Source: Lingula anatina | Taxonomy: Eukaryota > Brachiopoda > Lingulata > Lingulida > Lingulidae | Length of the DNA: 64,000 nt | Direction: 5' to 3' | Assembly: GCF_001039355.2 (NCBI RefSeq) | Contig: NW_019775475.1 | Coordinates: 296,824-360,823 of the forward strand | In this document: piece after piece, positions 1 to 12,540 of the stretch | Layout: each line of letters begins with the position of its first letter | How positions within the stretch are numbered: the stretch's first letter is position 1 | Program-made: the position numbers and the translations under genes | The notes under the pieces: model-generated | Seen by the model: the letters and a program-made list of their open reading frames with translations, nothing else | Told to the model about the DNA's origin: nothing | The model's database searches: none

Positions 1-1088
1 GGCCCGGAGATCGTGAAGAATGCCCAGGGAGTGGAGGAATTCCGCTTTGGATGCAACATACCTTACACAACCACTGACAAAAATGTAGGATTCGAGATTG
101 AGTGGTGCGTATTACGTGCGCGTGTCACGTGAACATAGAATAGACTATTTGACGTCACAAGAGAATGTGACTTTTGAAGTTAGACTCAGTGCTGGCATTA
201 TTTTGTCTTTTGCCCTATGCTTAGTTTGTGCCTTAAAGTTATATAAACAAATGTCATTGCTTCATATGGTTTCGTTAACTATATCTGGTTTAAATATATA
301 ACTATATATATATATATAACTATACTGGTTTAAAATTTAACAAAAACGCCGTTGGGTCTAAATAAATCCTCAGGTTATTTGACCACAAGCCGTCTCCCGT
401 GTCCCCTATGTCCAGACCCCAGCAGGTGACCGGCACCACTCGTGTCCACTACATGAAGGACATCGATATGATACCCGGCAAAGATCATTTGAACAAGGAC
501 GTAAGTGTCCACGATGTCGCGACTTTTTTTGAAAACACCTCATAGTGAAAAGTTATGAATTATATTGGATTACATTGAATTAAATGGATTATATTGGTGA
601 GTTGGTTATCACTGTAGTAATAAAACACCCTCACAACACATGTCGAAACAAATGAGTAAAATAAACAAAAAAAAAAAACTACTTACGTCCTACAAACACA
701 CGCATAAAATAAAATAAACAAAGAAATATAGGCCTACATTTGTAAATACGTTAGACTGTCCATATGTTGCATTACAGGTGAGCTGTCGAGTGAAGACGTA
801 CTTCCTGAATGCTCCAAACCGTAAGAGTCCTGCCATAGAGAGCAACCACTACTTTGCTGGCATAAAGGTAAGGTATGGGTGTGGTATCCCAAATACAAAC
901 AAACACACTCACACACACCAGGCCCGTAGCCAGCAATTTCAAAAGGGGGGGTTCTTTTTTCTGAAAAAGTGGACCTTTTTCCATAAAAACTTCATGTACC
1001 TAGATCAAATTTTACCCAGAGTGGACCTTTCCCCAGCTGCAAAAGGGGTTGTTCTTTCGAACCCCCAGAACCCCCCCTGGCTACGGGC

Positions 1089-1138
<50 letters not shown>

Positions 1139-4100
1139 AGAAAGGGGGGAACGTGTGTGTGACTATTGGGTGTGTCTCTGTTCGACTCCATTATATAACA
1201 GTTGCTGTCTTTTGAAATGGAGCAACTGTCGGCAAATACAAGTAATCCTTTTGCAGTTATATTTTTGCACCATATATTCATTTTCTGTTGTTTTCTGTGG
1301 CACACTGAAGACTGAGGAAAGTAAGCAAATGCGATCTTACTATGGTAAAGAATTAAGTACCCTAAAACGTAGTTTCCGGGTAAAACAGATGTGTCTCGTG
1401 GGGAAGGAAAAGAAGGACAATCGATACCTTTATTTCCCCCAGATCTTTTTTTCTCCATCACAGGCGGCGTAGATATTTTTCAGTTTTACCATTATGAGCC
1501 TGTAGTCATAAATACATGTAAAGCATCCTTACAATTCGGGCTCCTCGGTTGCATGTAGGGCTCAAAAAGTGGTTTACCACACGTCGCAATGGAATTTCTT
1601 GATTTTGATTTGCAGAACATAATCACGAGTGAAATACATTGTTGTCTGACTACATTACTTATTCTTTTTCAGACGGATCCATCCAAAGTTCAGGTGAACG
1701 AAGGGAGAAAAGAAGTAGAAGTAAAACTGATTTCAACGATTCCCATTCTTTGTAAAGTCCCCAATGCCCACCCCGACAAGTGCCTCGCTGACTTCAATCT
1801 GGATTTAGGGAAAGGTACTGATTTTGTCGCACCTTTGAAACAATGGGCAACCCTTGGCTGACTCGATCTGCAAGCTCCATACAAACCTCGGATGTGATAG
1901 ATGTAGTAATATCCATCAAATCGATACATTTCTGCGCCGGAACTGCCTTTTCACTCAACCAGGGCCTATACACAGAGAAACATGTTCATGAAACATGATC
2001 CTAAACTGCGACTAGTCTTCCCAATGGGCATGGGACTGAAAGAAGTTCCTTGCCCACATTCAAAGCGTTATTGATGCCATCGCATCACGTCCGAGGTTAT
2101 TGTCGAGTGCGGAGACATCCGAGTAGTTCCTTGTGCCTTTGAAATACACACATTAAGATGCACAAACAAACACACATACACAGACGTCCTTTGTTCAGTG
2201 AATTAAGGCTCTAACCACCCATAATGATTGATTCAACCATCTTAAAGCAAAGTAACGATCAAGCGACCTGAATCAAAGCCAGCTTACATTTGTATATTTA
2301 TTGAACAACAGGCAAATATAAAACAGTGTGCGATGTGTTAATTTCCTGTATATAAAATATAATATATATACCGATACCAAATGTTAATGGTCACCCAAAA
2401 CCCATTTATATAGTTTATTTTACTTTGGAATAATATATTTCATCAGTCTCATACATATACATAGCAGATCCGATCTCTTGCTGAATACTTCTAGCCTTTT
2501 TACAAAGGCCCCCTCCTCATATTCAGCTAACCTAGTTGTCGCTGAGAAATGCGCTCTTTTGTATTTCAAATAGAATGTATACCGATACCAAATGCTAATA
2601 ACTGTCTATAACCCAAAACATAACGGTCCCCTCCGAACGAAGTGGTCGCTGAGAAATGCGCTTTTTTGTATTTTAAATATAATGTATACCGGTATCAAAT
2701 GCTAAAAACCATCCACAACGATCCTCTTTTCATAATTCAGATAACGAAGTAGTCGCCGAGGAATGCTCTCTACAGATGAAACGATCCCACTGGGATCCCA
2801 AAACCAAGCAGGCCGCGGTGTCCACCAAGCTACTGGCAGTCAGGGACTTCGTCACCGACGGCACCAAGCAGGTGTCTGCCGTATTCAAGAAAATCTCCCC
2901 CATCCATACCCCCCTGTTTCACCAGTACCAGCCACCCAGTATCCAGGTGAGGGGCGTGGCTTCTGTTTCTTTTCTTGACGTCACCAATCAAACTGAACGG
3001 GAAATTACGTAAGTGATGTCACATTTAAAAAAGTAGGACAGGGAAGCGCCCAAAACCGTGCAACAAACATCACTAGACAGCTAGTTATATGAACCATAGG
3101 GACCCTCGCATTGCCTTAGAACTTTGAATCCAATTCTACGCTGTCAGGTCTTCTGTTTCAGGTCGACAGTTACAGTTGTTTTTCCTTGTAAACTGAGAAT
3201 ATATCCCACGTAACAAAACCTAGTTTGTTGACTTGTCGAGGTATGAACTGAAGTTTTTGCCTCTCTCTTACCGCTCAGATCACAAGCATCAACACGGACA
3301 CTGACAGCTGCAAGTGCACTGGAGACCCTCACTGCACTGCCTTCGATAGAAAAAAGTAAGCTCGCTGAAAATAAGATTTTGCATAAAAGTAACGTTCGTG
3401 AAATGTTTTACCTGACATATGTTAATTAAATTATTCAAAATGCTAAGTATGCATTTAATTAGACAATGCGAAGTTTATGATTCTGACTGTACAATTACAG
3501 ATACTGAACATGCTATTATTAAATTACCGGTGTGACAGAAAGGTAGTCCATGGAATAGAAGTCCGGGGTCTCATATGATCAGTTCAGGTTACGGTAAGTC
3601 GGAGTATTGAGGTTGAACGAATGTCACCTGTACACAGTAATGAAGAGCGGACTACGGTTCCTGGCGGACTATCTTTCCTGTCACACAGCGTTCTTGCTTT
3701 GGACTTCCCTTTGATGCACTGGTCCTCATATATGGCACCTTTCCATTTTAGATACTTCCATTTTTACGAGGCTGGCGAGTATGTTATGGCCAAAAGTAAT
3801 GTGAGGCCCTTTGAGGTATGCTTTTTTTATTTATTCAATTCTTACTGATAATGGCAATATCTTTTATTATTATTATTTTATTATTTTCTACGTTGCTTTT
3901 AACCATAATGTCTTTCAATATCTTTATATGCCGTGCTGCTACTTGAGTTCATCGAGAAATATGAGTTACAATAATATAATATAATAGTAATGGTGCAGTG
4001 AATTAGTTACTTGAGTGCCGTATTGCATGAAGCACCGCATACCACTACGTACGGAAAATTTAAATAAAATGCGTGCACATTGTCAGTTATTTACGGTAAT

Positions 4101-5094
4101 TCCGCCAGGGTGTTCTGGTAGTATCTTTGAACTGGGTTTAAATCAAGTCGATGTGTGGTGTTTTGGGTAATTTGTTCTTTTGCCTCTCCCTCGTTCCCCG
4201 ATTCTCTCTCTTCTTATTCGCACTTTGTCTCTCTTTTCAAATTATTAATACACATCAGTTTAAGCAGTCTTCAGCTATTGTGTAAGAGGCAAATGTCCTT
4301 CCTGCTGCACTAATTTTTATTCAGACTGATTACTTTAAGACTAGTTGTATCAATATCCTTATATCAGTGACAGCGATATTCCTGTTATTAAGGTTCACGT
4401 ACGAACGTGGTACTGTAACGGCCGTGCAAGCTGTATCTGCGGCTTGTCAGCAAGGGAGGGCAATGACGTCATAGTGGTTGACGCCTGCCACAGTGACGTT
4501 AATCACATGCGAGTGAAGACTTACGTCAAGTCCCCGTACCAGCTGGCTAATGGGACCCAGATAAAGCGTGACGTCGCCGGAAAAGTAATCGAGGTGCTAA
4601 CTTAGCTATTTAATATTTTAATCGATGTCCTTTTTTGTCAACCGTGGTGTATTACTTTTGCACAAGGGCAGGTGTTTAAAGAGATAAAAACTTCCGCATA
4701 TCTAATAAGCAGTGAATCAATGAAAAAGTACCAGTAAATAAATGAGAGAATATAATTATTAAATAAAAATCACCTTTTATTATATATTAGTGTTGCAAAA
4801 GTTGACAATGGATTTATTCGCCAAACCAGATATTCTTTCCGTCGGGGACCGCTATCAAGGTGGATGTGCAATCCAAATATCTGGACGCCACAATGACGGT
4901 ACCCAGCGACGACTATGCTCACACCAGCGGTTTATGCGGCATTTTTAACAAATACTCCGGCGACGATTTCACCTCTCCTAACGGACTGACGTACTCACAG
5001 TACATCTCGGTGCCAAGACAGTTCACAGAAAGCTGGAGGTTCGATCATCTCCATTAAGAATATTTTAATCGACTAAAGCAGTAAGACAACAGCA

Positions 5095-5133
<39 letters not shown>

Positions 5134-6554
5134 TTGCTGCCTTAAAGTCTCCGCTCCATCTTTTTTTTTCATTGAGTGCATTCAGAACCAATGCTCCACG
5201 AACTAAATATGACCTACCGAACCTAAAAGCAACGCCGCTTCATGCCGTGATGGTCTTCTCGTCTCCACAGGTGCCATTAAACAGATTAAATCTCAGCTCC
5301 GAGAATTGGTTTAGTCAGTAAGGGAACTGGTTTAGTCAGTAAGATAACTGGTTTAGTCAGTAAGAGAATTGATTTAGTCTGTAAGATAACTGGTTTAGTC
5401 AGTAAGAGAATTGATTTAGTCAGTAAGATAACTGGTTTAGTCAGTAAGAGAACTGGTTTAGTCAGTAAGAGAACTGGTTTAGTCAGTAAGAGAGTTGATT
5501 TAGTCAGTAAGTCCGCGGATCATCTGTTCTGAATGCGCTCATATACGTGTTTTATATTGACATGAATATGTTGCAAAACGTCAATATTTTGCTTGCTTCC
5601 AAGTTTCTTTTTCAATAATATGTGCACTGCAATGGAAATATGAAAATGATGAAGCCGGGTCTCCTCGTTTCTGAAACTCACTCAACTGGGCTCATTCATA
5701 GGTGTGTCTCATTCTTCAGAGTTCCACGAGGACAGAGCCTTTTCGACCGACTGCCTCCCAAAGACCCTGAACCTCCCAAGAAGCCTATGTACTGTCAGTG
5801 TAATAGGCAGGAGAAAAAAATTGACTGTGGCCCTGAGAAAAGACAGAACAATCCCATCAGACGCGTAAGTTGCTATTATACTTTTCTTGTCGAATCTGGT
5901 GCTAAACATTCATTTATGTTGCATTCATGCAAATATTTCCACATTTTCACCTTGCTATCAGTATGCGCCATTGAATGTTCCTCTGACAATAGAGATTTTA
6001 AGTCAACTCCCTAACTTAATACAGCTTTCCACCACAGTCGACCACAAAACCCTAATGTACGCACCAGCATAAACAAAGTTTCGAATGTGATATCCCGTAA
6101 GTAGATGTTGAATGTGATATCCCGTAAGTACTATGTTGCAACTCACGGCAGCAATGACAGCATGCATACCGGCCACATGTAGTGCAATGTTTGCAATCAG
6201 TAATTTAAGTCCAATATTTTATCAACATAACACACGAAAACCTCATTACCATGGTTAAAAATAATTCATTGGTTTACTTATACACGTACAGGCTAGCAGG
6301 ACTATCGACATCACCAGTTCTTTGAACCGAGGATCGCGCCTGCGCAGAACCACCACGTTTATAGACACGGACACAGATGGTGACCTCCAGTACAACTTCG
6401 ACTACGGAGACCCCAGTAGGTGACGATATTCAAAAAAAGATTGGCAGGAAATTTATGTTCTTTGACATTGTGAACGAATGAATGCTTTGTACAGACGCAT
6501 TTGCATTCTATTTTGTATTGTTACTTTGAATGGTTTTCGTCAAGTATATGTGGT

Positions 6555-6589
<35 letters not shown>

Positions 6590-9500
6590 CGTAAAACTTG
6601 ATAAAATGAATAGAAAACGATTAGAGACGTATGTTAAGATACTTCATGGTATATTACCACTTCATAGGATAAGAATTACTACTTCATGATAGAAGGCGAC
6701 TTCATTGGTTAAAAAATAAGGACCCTTAGGAGACTTCGTAGTATATTACCACTTCATGGTACACTGTATCCAAACCATTATATTTCAAAAACGTTCTCTC
6801 TCATAGCGTTGGGCCAACAACAGGTACTATTTCACCATTATCCCATGAAGTCGCAGGCAATATCTTATGTGGAGATGAAGTCGCAATTTATCCCATGAAG
6901 TCGATTTGACAGTAAAATCAGAGCATTTATCCCATGAAGTGGTAATATACCATGAAGTATCTTAACAGACGTATGCATTTCTCATTTTCTCTTGATTACC
7001 CCAAGGCTTCTTGTCCGACCGTTTGGAGAAGATTTCTGACATAGGAATATAAAAAATAAGGTGATCATTTTGCTTAGAATCAAAGAAGGGTGAAATGCAA
7101 TTTTATAAAAAACAAAACAAATGTTTAAATGTATTTTCTATTTGCTCTAGATTCCCCAACGCTCACCGCTACGTGGCCCACAAAGAGCGGTCTCACAGAA
7201 GCTGTCGCGCTGAAGATGTGTACAGACGCTGCTAAGTCGTCTAGCGCGTACACCCAATGCCTGGCCACAGGGAAAATAGACGTCAACGAAATCGTAGGAG
7301 GATGCGTGGACGACATGAAGGTAGTCATTATTCATTAAAGTTCAAACTTATTAACACGTATTATCATGCCGAACTTTAGTCAAGGTTTCGGTTTATTCAC
7401 GAGGCCTGGATTATCACACTAGGTGTCACTGCGAACACTAGCTAGAAAACTGAAAGATTAATATGATAATATTACCAGTATATCAATAATTTGAAAATAA
7501 CGTCAGATTCATATGCGTAAAAGTATTTTCTCGATATACTAAAATTAGATGAGATAAAGATTTATCTAGCAATAGATATATAAAATATACAATACCAGTA
7601 GTAGATTGCCATATAAAAGCTTCATTGTGTTTAAATTTTAAAAGGAGTATAAGAATAAAGTTGGTCTGAGACATTTAATTAAAAAGTGATGCAGCTGAAG
7701 GATTTAAAATATAGAAGCCTTGTGTTGCTAGAGTGCTGTACACTTGGGAGTCATATAAATATGCAGGTTACCGGCACGTTCGAAACGGTCAAACTGATAT
7801 ATTTTTCAGATATCTGATGGAGACACGGAGTTTCTGTCCTCTGTTGTCTCTGCCTTCGAAAACACGTGCCAGGAAAAGGTGCTCAAGGACCCAAATTCTT
7901 ATACCAAAAACGCCACAGACGGTAGCGTTTCGTTTCGTTTGATTATATTTCTATCGCATTTTAATATTCTTGGTAATGTCTCTCGCTTTTATCAGCACTT
8001 TTCCTTTATTTATTGATCGTATATGCCTTTACAATATTTTACATTATCGAAACGAACATAGTGAAAACCAGTGTAAGATGGCAACAAGGCATCACGTAAG
8101 GTTATGCCATTACAAGGTCTTCAGATAAAATACCTCATCAATGCAGTTTTGAATATCGTTTTCATTTGTTTTTATCAGATTTAGGTTCTCTAATATTGTC
8201 ACGAAAAAATAAGCGATGGGTATTTGCACACCGAGAACAATAATAAAAGCAACCTTGCACGTGTATTTCATGTCTTACGAGAACTTTCCTGTAACGCCAT
8301 GTTGCAGAGCACTATGTACATTTAAGTCATTCAACGTGCACACTGCTATGTATACTAGCAGATATAAACACGTAAAAACAGCGTATCTCACGTATACCCT
8401 GCTATTCCAGGAACACTGATAATGCCCGCCTTTGTGACTGCTGATTTGTGCACCACGCCTTGTCAGCACGGCAGGTGCTCTAACGGCGCATGCGTGTGCA
8501 ACAATAACTGGGTCGGTGAGGACTGTTCTGTTGACGCGACCAAACCACCACAAGCGTTAGGTTTAACCAGGTAAAATATTAACCTGCTGGATTTCTTTTT
8601 AAAGTCCTCAAATATAAATTAACAGGGCAATATCATTAGCAATGGGTGATTGGAAGAGTGTCGATTTCAATTTGTGTACCATTGATATTCTGGAAGCGTT
8701 TGTAGTAAACTGTCGTTTGCAAAGCTAGATTTCGCTTGCTGCTCTCACACTTGTCCAGAAATTTCACGTGACTAAATGTAAAACAATGAAGCGGCGTTGT
8801 AACCCCATGGCCAGAATGCGTTGTGTTGCTACGGTATAATTATAGAAGACTTATTTCTCTGACTTTGGGAATTATTGCATCATTATCTCTATCCCCAGAC
8901 CTGAAGCATGTGATATAAGGAAGCGCCCTTGTCGCCTGACGTTCCTGGATATAGAAAACATTGCTGATACGTCCAAGTTAAAATGTCGCCTTAAAGATCT
9001 CACGGTATTTTAAAGTTTCATTTTTTTCTTTGCTTACTTTATATTTGTTCATTGTACGTGTGTTAATACTTTTGATAACCGAAAACAAGTGTCTTAGAAA
9101 CACACGCAGATGACATTGTACAGCAGAAATATTTTCAAATAACTAGAATTAACTGTTAAGAGACTTAATTCTGATAAGCATGTGATCTTACATTTTCAAA
9201 TCAGATCAAAATAAGTCTGCGTCTAGATTGAATTTAATGAAACTTAAACCACTAGAGGTTTATTGGCAAAATTACGTATCGCAGATTGTGAACGGAAAAG
9301 TGAACACTATCGGAGGAAACGTAGCGTACTCCAAGGCAGACTTCCAGAACTATGCCGAGGTCTCCTGTGAGATCCCAGAGTCACCAGCACACAAAGGTAT
9401 ATTTTAAAAACAATCAGGACCAAAAGGTAGAGATTTTAACCATTTTAGAAAAACATCGGCTTTTGTCGTTGCGAACGATACAGTGGTTGAATATTAACTC

Positions 9501-12083
9501 CAACGTGACTAATCAGTTGGCATATCTTAGATGGCAAAATTTTCAATCCATTTCTGCACTTATATTATCACCACCTTTTGCAATATAATACAATAATACA
9601 ATTGGCGCATTACCATTCTGTAATTGTTATTTGCACCAGTACGTAAATGAACATATATCTCTCTATATGACAATGAAGGTGAACTGTCTCTAGCTTACTC
9701 ACTTCTCCATTTCCCTATTTCCAGGCACAGTGGCTAGCCACGCCTACCATGTGTCAGTCACGTTTGACAACAATCGCTGGAGCAATGACGTCATGTTTGT
9801 AATCTACGACTCCCTATGCCAGAATTGTACGGAGAAGGGAGTGTGCACGATCAATGTAATACACAGTTACATCCCATTCAATTACACAGTTATATTCAAT
9901 GGAGGATATCCGTGCCTCTTTTATTTTAACTGACAATTGAATTCAATGTCATGCTTAAATTAATATACCGGGAAAAGAGCTGTATGTATTTTCATCAATT
10001 ACATTTCCTAGTTAAAGAACTCAAATTTATTGAAAGCTATCATACATGGACTAAATATGACCCCATTCAGAATGGATGATCCGAGTGTTTACTGACCCGC
10101 CGACTTAATATGACCGACCACAGTTCAAAAGCGATGCCGCTGATTCCTGATGGCCTCCCCGCCTCCACACGGATTATAATTACTCGGGTCATCCAGTCTG
10201 TTGGGCCTATTATGCGTGATGTAAATGTGCCTTCGCGGGGGAGTAGTTTGTTCCCCGAATATCTTAGCAATGGTCATTGCAGGGACGCATTTCACTTATA
10301 TCTCTTATTCATCGTAAATGAAGCATTAACCACTCAGATATAATTTAACATTTTAGGCAAACTCTTGTCACATCAACGGTAAATGTTACAGTGCTGGAGA
10401 CCATGACCCGACTGACACAAACAATGTGTGCCTTCCGGCCATCAGCGCCACCAAGTGGACACAAGGTAAGGTAGTGGGCAGTTTGTGGGAGTCCCAAGGG
10501 TAAATGACATTCTCTCATTTATTTTGACCCTCGCATACCGTTTATTCTGTTTAACTGTAGGGGCCTATTCACCTACATACATTAACGTGGGGTTTGTGAA
10601 TGATTTTTGTTACCTTGGTAACATAAGATTGACATTTGTCACGCGGCTGCTGTCGTGAATTAAAGATGGAATAGAACGCATAGGTCAAACTGAAAAATAA
10701 TTAATGATAAACATACATTTACTTTTTCCTTTATCCACTGTATATTTTTAGCTAAACACAGACCACTCTCACATAGGTATTAACCATCGATGGTTGATCA
10801 GTTTCAGTACCCACCCAGCCACCCCCGAAAACTACGAATTCCACCACCACTCCCCGGCCTATCACCACCACCGCCCCCAAGGCCACGCCCTTCCCCCTCC
10901 ACTGGGCCAAGTACGGGGGTGAAAATAAGATGAGATGGGACATCTGGACGAAGTGAGTACCGCGGGCATATAGGAGTATATAAAGTGTAATATGGTACTG
11001 CTGGTACCACACGGATTAAACACATACTGACAGAACCTGCTTCACTTCACTTTGGAGCAAGGACATTTGTTCGACTTACTCAAAAGTTGGAGTTAGCACT
11101 ATGTTCATATAAGTTATAGTCAAGATCAAAGGAGGAAAATATGTTCCAAAAGATATGTACAAGATATTTGTAATTTTGCTTATTAGTTAGTTATAAACAC
11201 GTATGGTATGTACGGACTGAGGAAGGGTAGGCGATTGAAAAAAAAAAAGCTGCAGATAATTGGGATTTAAGTCTCTCTCAAGATGACTAATAGAATATTA
11301 ACACTCCGTGATTTTTCTCTTCATTAAAAAAGGGCTGAGACGGGCTGCAGTTGTTACTTTGACCAAAGTAAGAGAGACTGCGCGTGCTGTGAGCTGGGAG
11401 GATGCCAGTGTCCCACGAGTTCCAAGTATCACTGTGTTAAATGTGGGGAAGAATTCACCTGTGGAACAGGTATGAGACCTTCACAGGAAGCGTTTATTTA
11501 TTTATTCATTATTTATTTTCCTACATGTACTTACTTAGTTACTTATGCATCTATATTATTTAATTTCTTAAGTTATGTCTGTTGCACTTTGCAGGCACTT
11601 TAAATTTGTTATGTATTGCAGGACCGCTGAACAAAATGATGATGGAGTATTAGAGTATTCGTAATCTCAATTTTGCCTAAATAGCAATAATAATTTTCAA
11701 TATGGATAGGCCTACAAATCATATTATCATAACTGTATCACGTGCCATAATATTAAATCGGGGAAGGGGGTCAAATTAAATGACAAGTCAGAGCATTTGA
11801 TTTCGTATTGGAAGGATAAGTTGTAAGTAATCATAAGACTTATTTTATACCCCATGCAGTTAAACCCTCTACCGACTACGGCATAGACGGTTGGACCGCC
11901 ACATTCACCGGCTGCCCCTGCGTCTGGGACACCAAACGCGCTGACTGCGCCTGCTGCCAGAACCTAGGCTGCCCCTGCGGTAAGACACACCGCAACCAAT
12001 GCACACAGTGTGGACATCCAGCTGCCTGCGGAACGAAGCCGGAGATATTCGGTCCTCCTCTCAACGACGCGATTATCGGTTGA
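1..12083 (+). CDS. VWDE-like protein (von Willebrand factor D and EGF domain protein), 3' 21 exons
   Basis: Extracellular multidomain protein; the 5' end lies left of the window. Exons: 1-104, 374-500, 778-867, 1673-about 1825, 2776-2946, 3279-3355, 3752-3815, 4393-4593, 4830-5038, 5720-5864, 6292-6415, 7151-7320, 7810-7921, 8411-8570, 8899-9004, 9285-9396, 9725-9855, 10357-10465, 10808-10952, 11333-11469, 11860-12083 (TGA). All but one junction are phase-consistent with GT/AG borders, giving about 950 residues. Recognisable blocks in order: VSCRVKTYFLNAP, a WDP...VRDFVTDG block, the VWFD domain opening CKCTGDPHCTAFDR, a TWPTKSGLT linker, an EGF domain, a CDIRKRPCR block, a YDSLCQNC block, a Thr/Pro-rich linker (exon 19) and two Cys-rich modules. 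These blocks are characteristic of VWDE as I know the family. The end of exon 4 is uncertain: the good donor GTACTG at 1815 breaks the frame, while a weak GTCGCA at 1826 keeps it. Function in this animal is unknown. Confidence 0.85.
298..326. repeat. (TA)n microsatellite
   Basis: Short dinucleotide run in the first intron seen of the VWDE-like gene. Confidence 0.8.
921..1089. mobile_element. MITE with terminal inverted repeats GGCCCGTAGCCAG / CTGGCTACGGGCC
   Basis: A 169-bp element in a VWDE-like intron with perfect 13-bp inverted termini. The interior has a G-run and AAAGTGGACC motifs that recur in inverted or direct form. It lies inside an (AC)n tract, so no target duplication can be defined. 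A partial relative lies at 38552-38710, and the right part of that again after the N gap at 39725. Confidence 0.75.
1090..1134. repeat. (AC)n microsatellite
   Basis: About 45 bp of uninterrupted dinucleotide directly after the MITE. AC-rich sequence also precedes the MITE, so the element probably landed in or beside it. Confidence 0.9.
1826..2775. other. VWDE-like intron, no gene seen
   Basis: About 950 bp. It holds a roughly 100-bp degenerate unit repeated three times (about 2345-2760: a block starting at ATACCGATACC or ATACCGGTATC, then AAATGCTAA, and a GTCGCTGAGAAATGCGCT block). No exon is supported, though a missed microexon here would explain the phase problem at the end of exon 4. Confidence 0.5.
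3279..5038 (+). other. VWFD domain exons within the VWDE-like gene
   Basis: Four exons (3279-3355, 3752-3815, 4393-4593, 4830-5038) encode a VWFD domain. It opens with CKCTGDPHCTAFDR, continues with FHFYEAGEYVMAKS and VHVRTWYCNGRASCICG, then VREGN-like SAREGNDVIVVDAC, and closes with HTSGLCGIFNKYSGDDF and FTESWR. The GLCG motif and the paired cysteines are those expected of the fold. For the last exon I chose the acceptor at 4829 rather than 4859 because it adds IFFPSGTAIK in frame, which suits the family. Confidence 0.85.
3530..3686. mobile_element. MITE with TGTGACAG... termini (copy 1)
   Basis: Left end GTGTGACAGAAAGGTAGTCC and right end reading GTGTGACAGGAAAGATAGTC on the complement. The interior holds GGGGTCTCATATGATCAGT and GAACGAATGTCACCTG. 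Relatives lie at 47135 and 58406. Confidence 0.7.
5096..5130. repeat. (TA)n microsatellite
   Basis: Dinucleotide run just downstream of the last VWFD exon. Confidence 0.9.
5301..5510. repeat. 21-bp minisatellite, ten units
   Basis: Ten tandem copies of GAGAACTGGTTTAGTCAGTA plus A. Variants GAT/GAG/GGG occur at the start of the unit and CTGG/TTGA in the middle, partly alternating. Total 210 bp, no partial unit, inside an intron. Confidence 0.95.
6555..6589. repeat. (AAT)n microsatellite
   Basis: Eleven or so AAT units in an intron of the VWDE-like gene, about 35 bp before the hAT-type MITE. Confidence 0.9.
6633..6966. mobile_element. hAT-type MITE with perfect 33-bp inverted repeats and 8-bp target duplication
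   Basis: A 334-bp non-coding element. Both ends read GTTAAGATACTTCATGGTAT... inward and are identical for 33 bases. The 8-bp direct repeat AGACGTAT flanks it at 6625-6632 and 6967-6974. The right half also holds several scattered copies of CCCATGAAGTCG. The 8-bp duplication fits the hAT superfamily; the perfect termini suggest recent insertion. Confidence 0.9.
7322..7809. other. VWDE-like intron, AT-rich, no gene seen
   Basis: No repeat family or exon recognised. The same holds for the other introns longer than 300 bp in this gene at 7922-8410, 8571-8898, 9397-9724, 9856-10356, 10466-10807, 10953-11332 and 11470-11859. Confidence 0.5.
8411..8570 (+). other. Single EGF-like domain exon of the VWDE-like gene
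   Basis: One exon encodes CTTPCQHGRCSNGACVCNNN followed by WVGEDCSVD, a six-cysteine EGF module. It has no Asp/Asn calcium-binding consensus before the first cysteine. It is phase 1 at the 5' end and phase 2 at the 3' end. Vertebrate VWDE carries a string of EGFs; only one is seen here. Confidence 0.85.
11333..12083 (+). other. Two tandem Cys-rich modules at the C-terminus of the VWDE-like protein
   Basis: The last two exons each encode one copy of a Cys-rich unit of about 45 residues. Exon 20 has GCSCYFDQSKRDCACC, then GGCQC and CVKCGEEFTCG. Exon 21 has GCPCVWDTKRADCACC, then GCPCG and CTQCGHPAACG. The shared pattern is CxC-x7/8-DCxCC-x4-GCxC-...-CxxCG-x4-CG. After the second unit a short tail ends at TGA 12081-12083. 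I do not recognise it as a named domain. Confidence 0.75.
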
Positions 12084-12540
12084 TAATGAACGATAGATGG
12101 CAGCAGAGGTCGGGTGCATGCCACCTCTGTGCTCCTGTGCGCATTAGTAACATTATTTTTTTTTGCTCTGTTGTTTTATTTAGTAATGAGTTGTGAAAGT
12201 AATATTACTGATGAAATTGCACAAAGGAAAGAACTTTACTTTGAGTATAAGTCAGCGTCTATAAATTCTAAATTTAGATTCTTCTCTGCCTTGAACTTGT
12301 TTCTCAATGATAGAGTTTTAAGGAGAAATGCTTTATTTTCTAAATGACAGAAAGTCCATAACTTTGGAAATAAAGGCAGTTTCATTAACAGTAGAGTTTT
12401 TGTGATATATAAGTGGTTAGATATTAAGTAATGATGAAGATGGAAGCTTTCTTTTCTAAATAAATATTTTTATTCCGTTGGTGCTCACGCAAAAGTACAG
12501 GTGATGCCAGATTTCGGTTGATTCAGAACAATAAAAGTTC
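12084..12540 (+). other. 3' UTR of the VWDE-like gene with two polyadenylation signals
   Basis: AT-rich sequence after the stop codon, with AATAAA at 12459-12464 and 12530-12535. Which signal is used cannot be told from sequence. Confidence 0.5.

Noticed and set aside
778-1215. 145-codon + strand ORF at 778-1215
   Set aside because: Only its first 90 bases are a real exon; the rest runs through a donor, a MITE and an (AC)n repeat.
1081-1461. 126-codon minus-strand ORF ending in a Cys/Val run
   Set aside because: The CVCVCV tail is the (AC)n microsatellite translated; no other coding sign.
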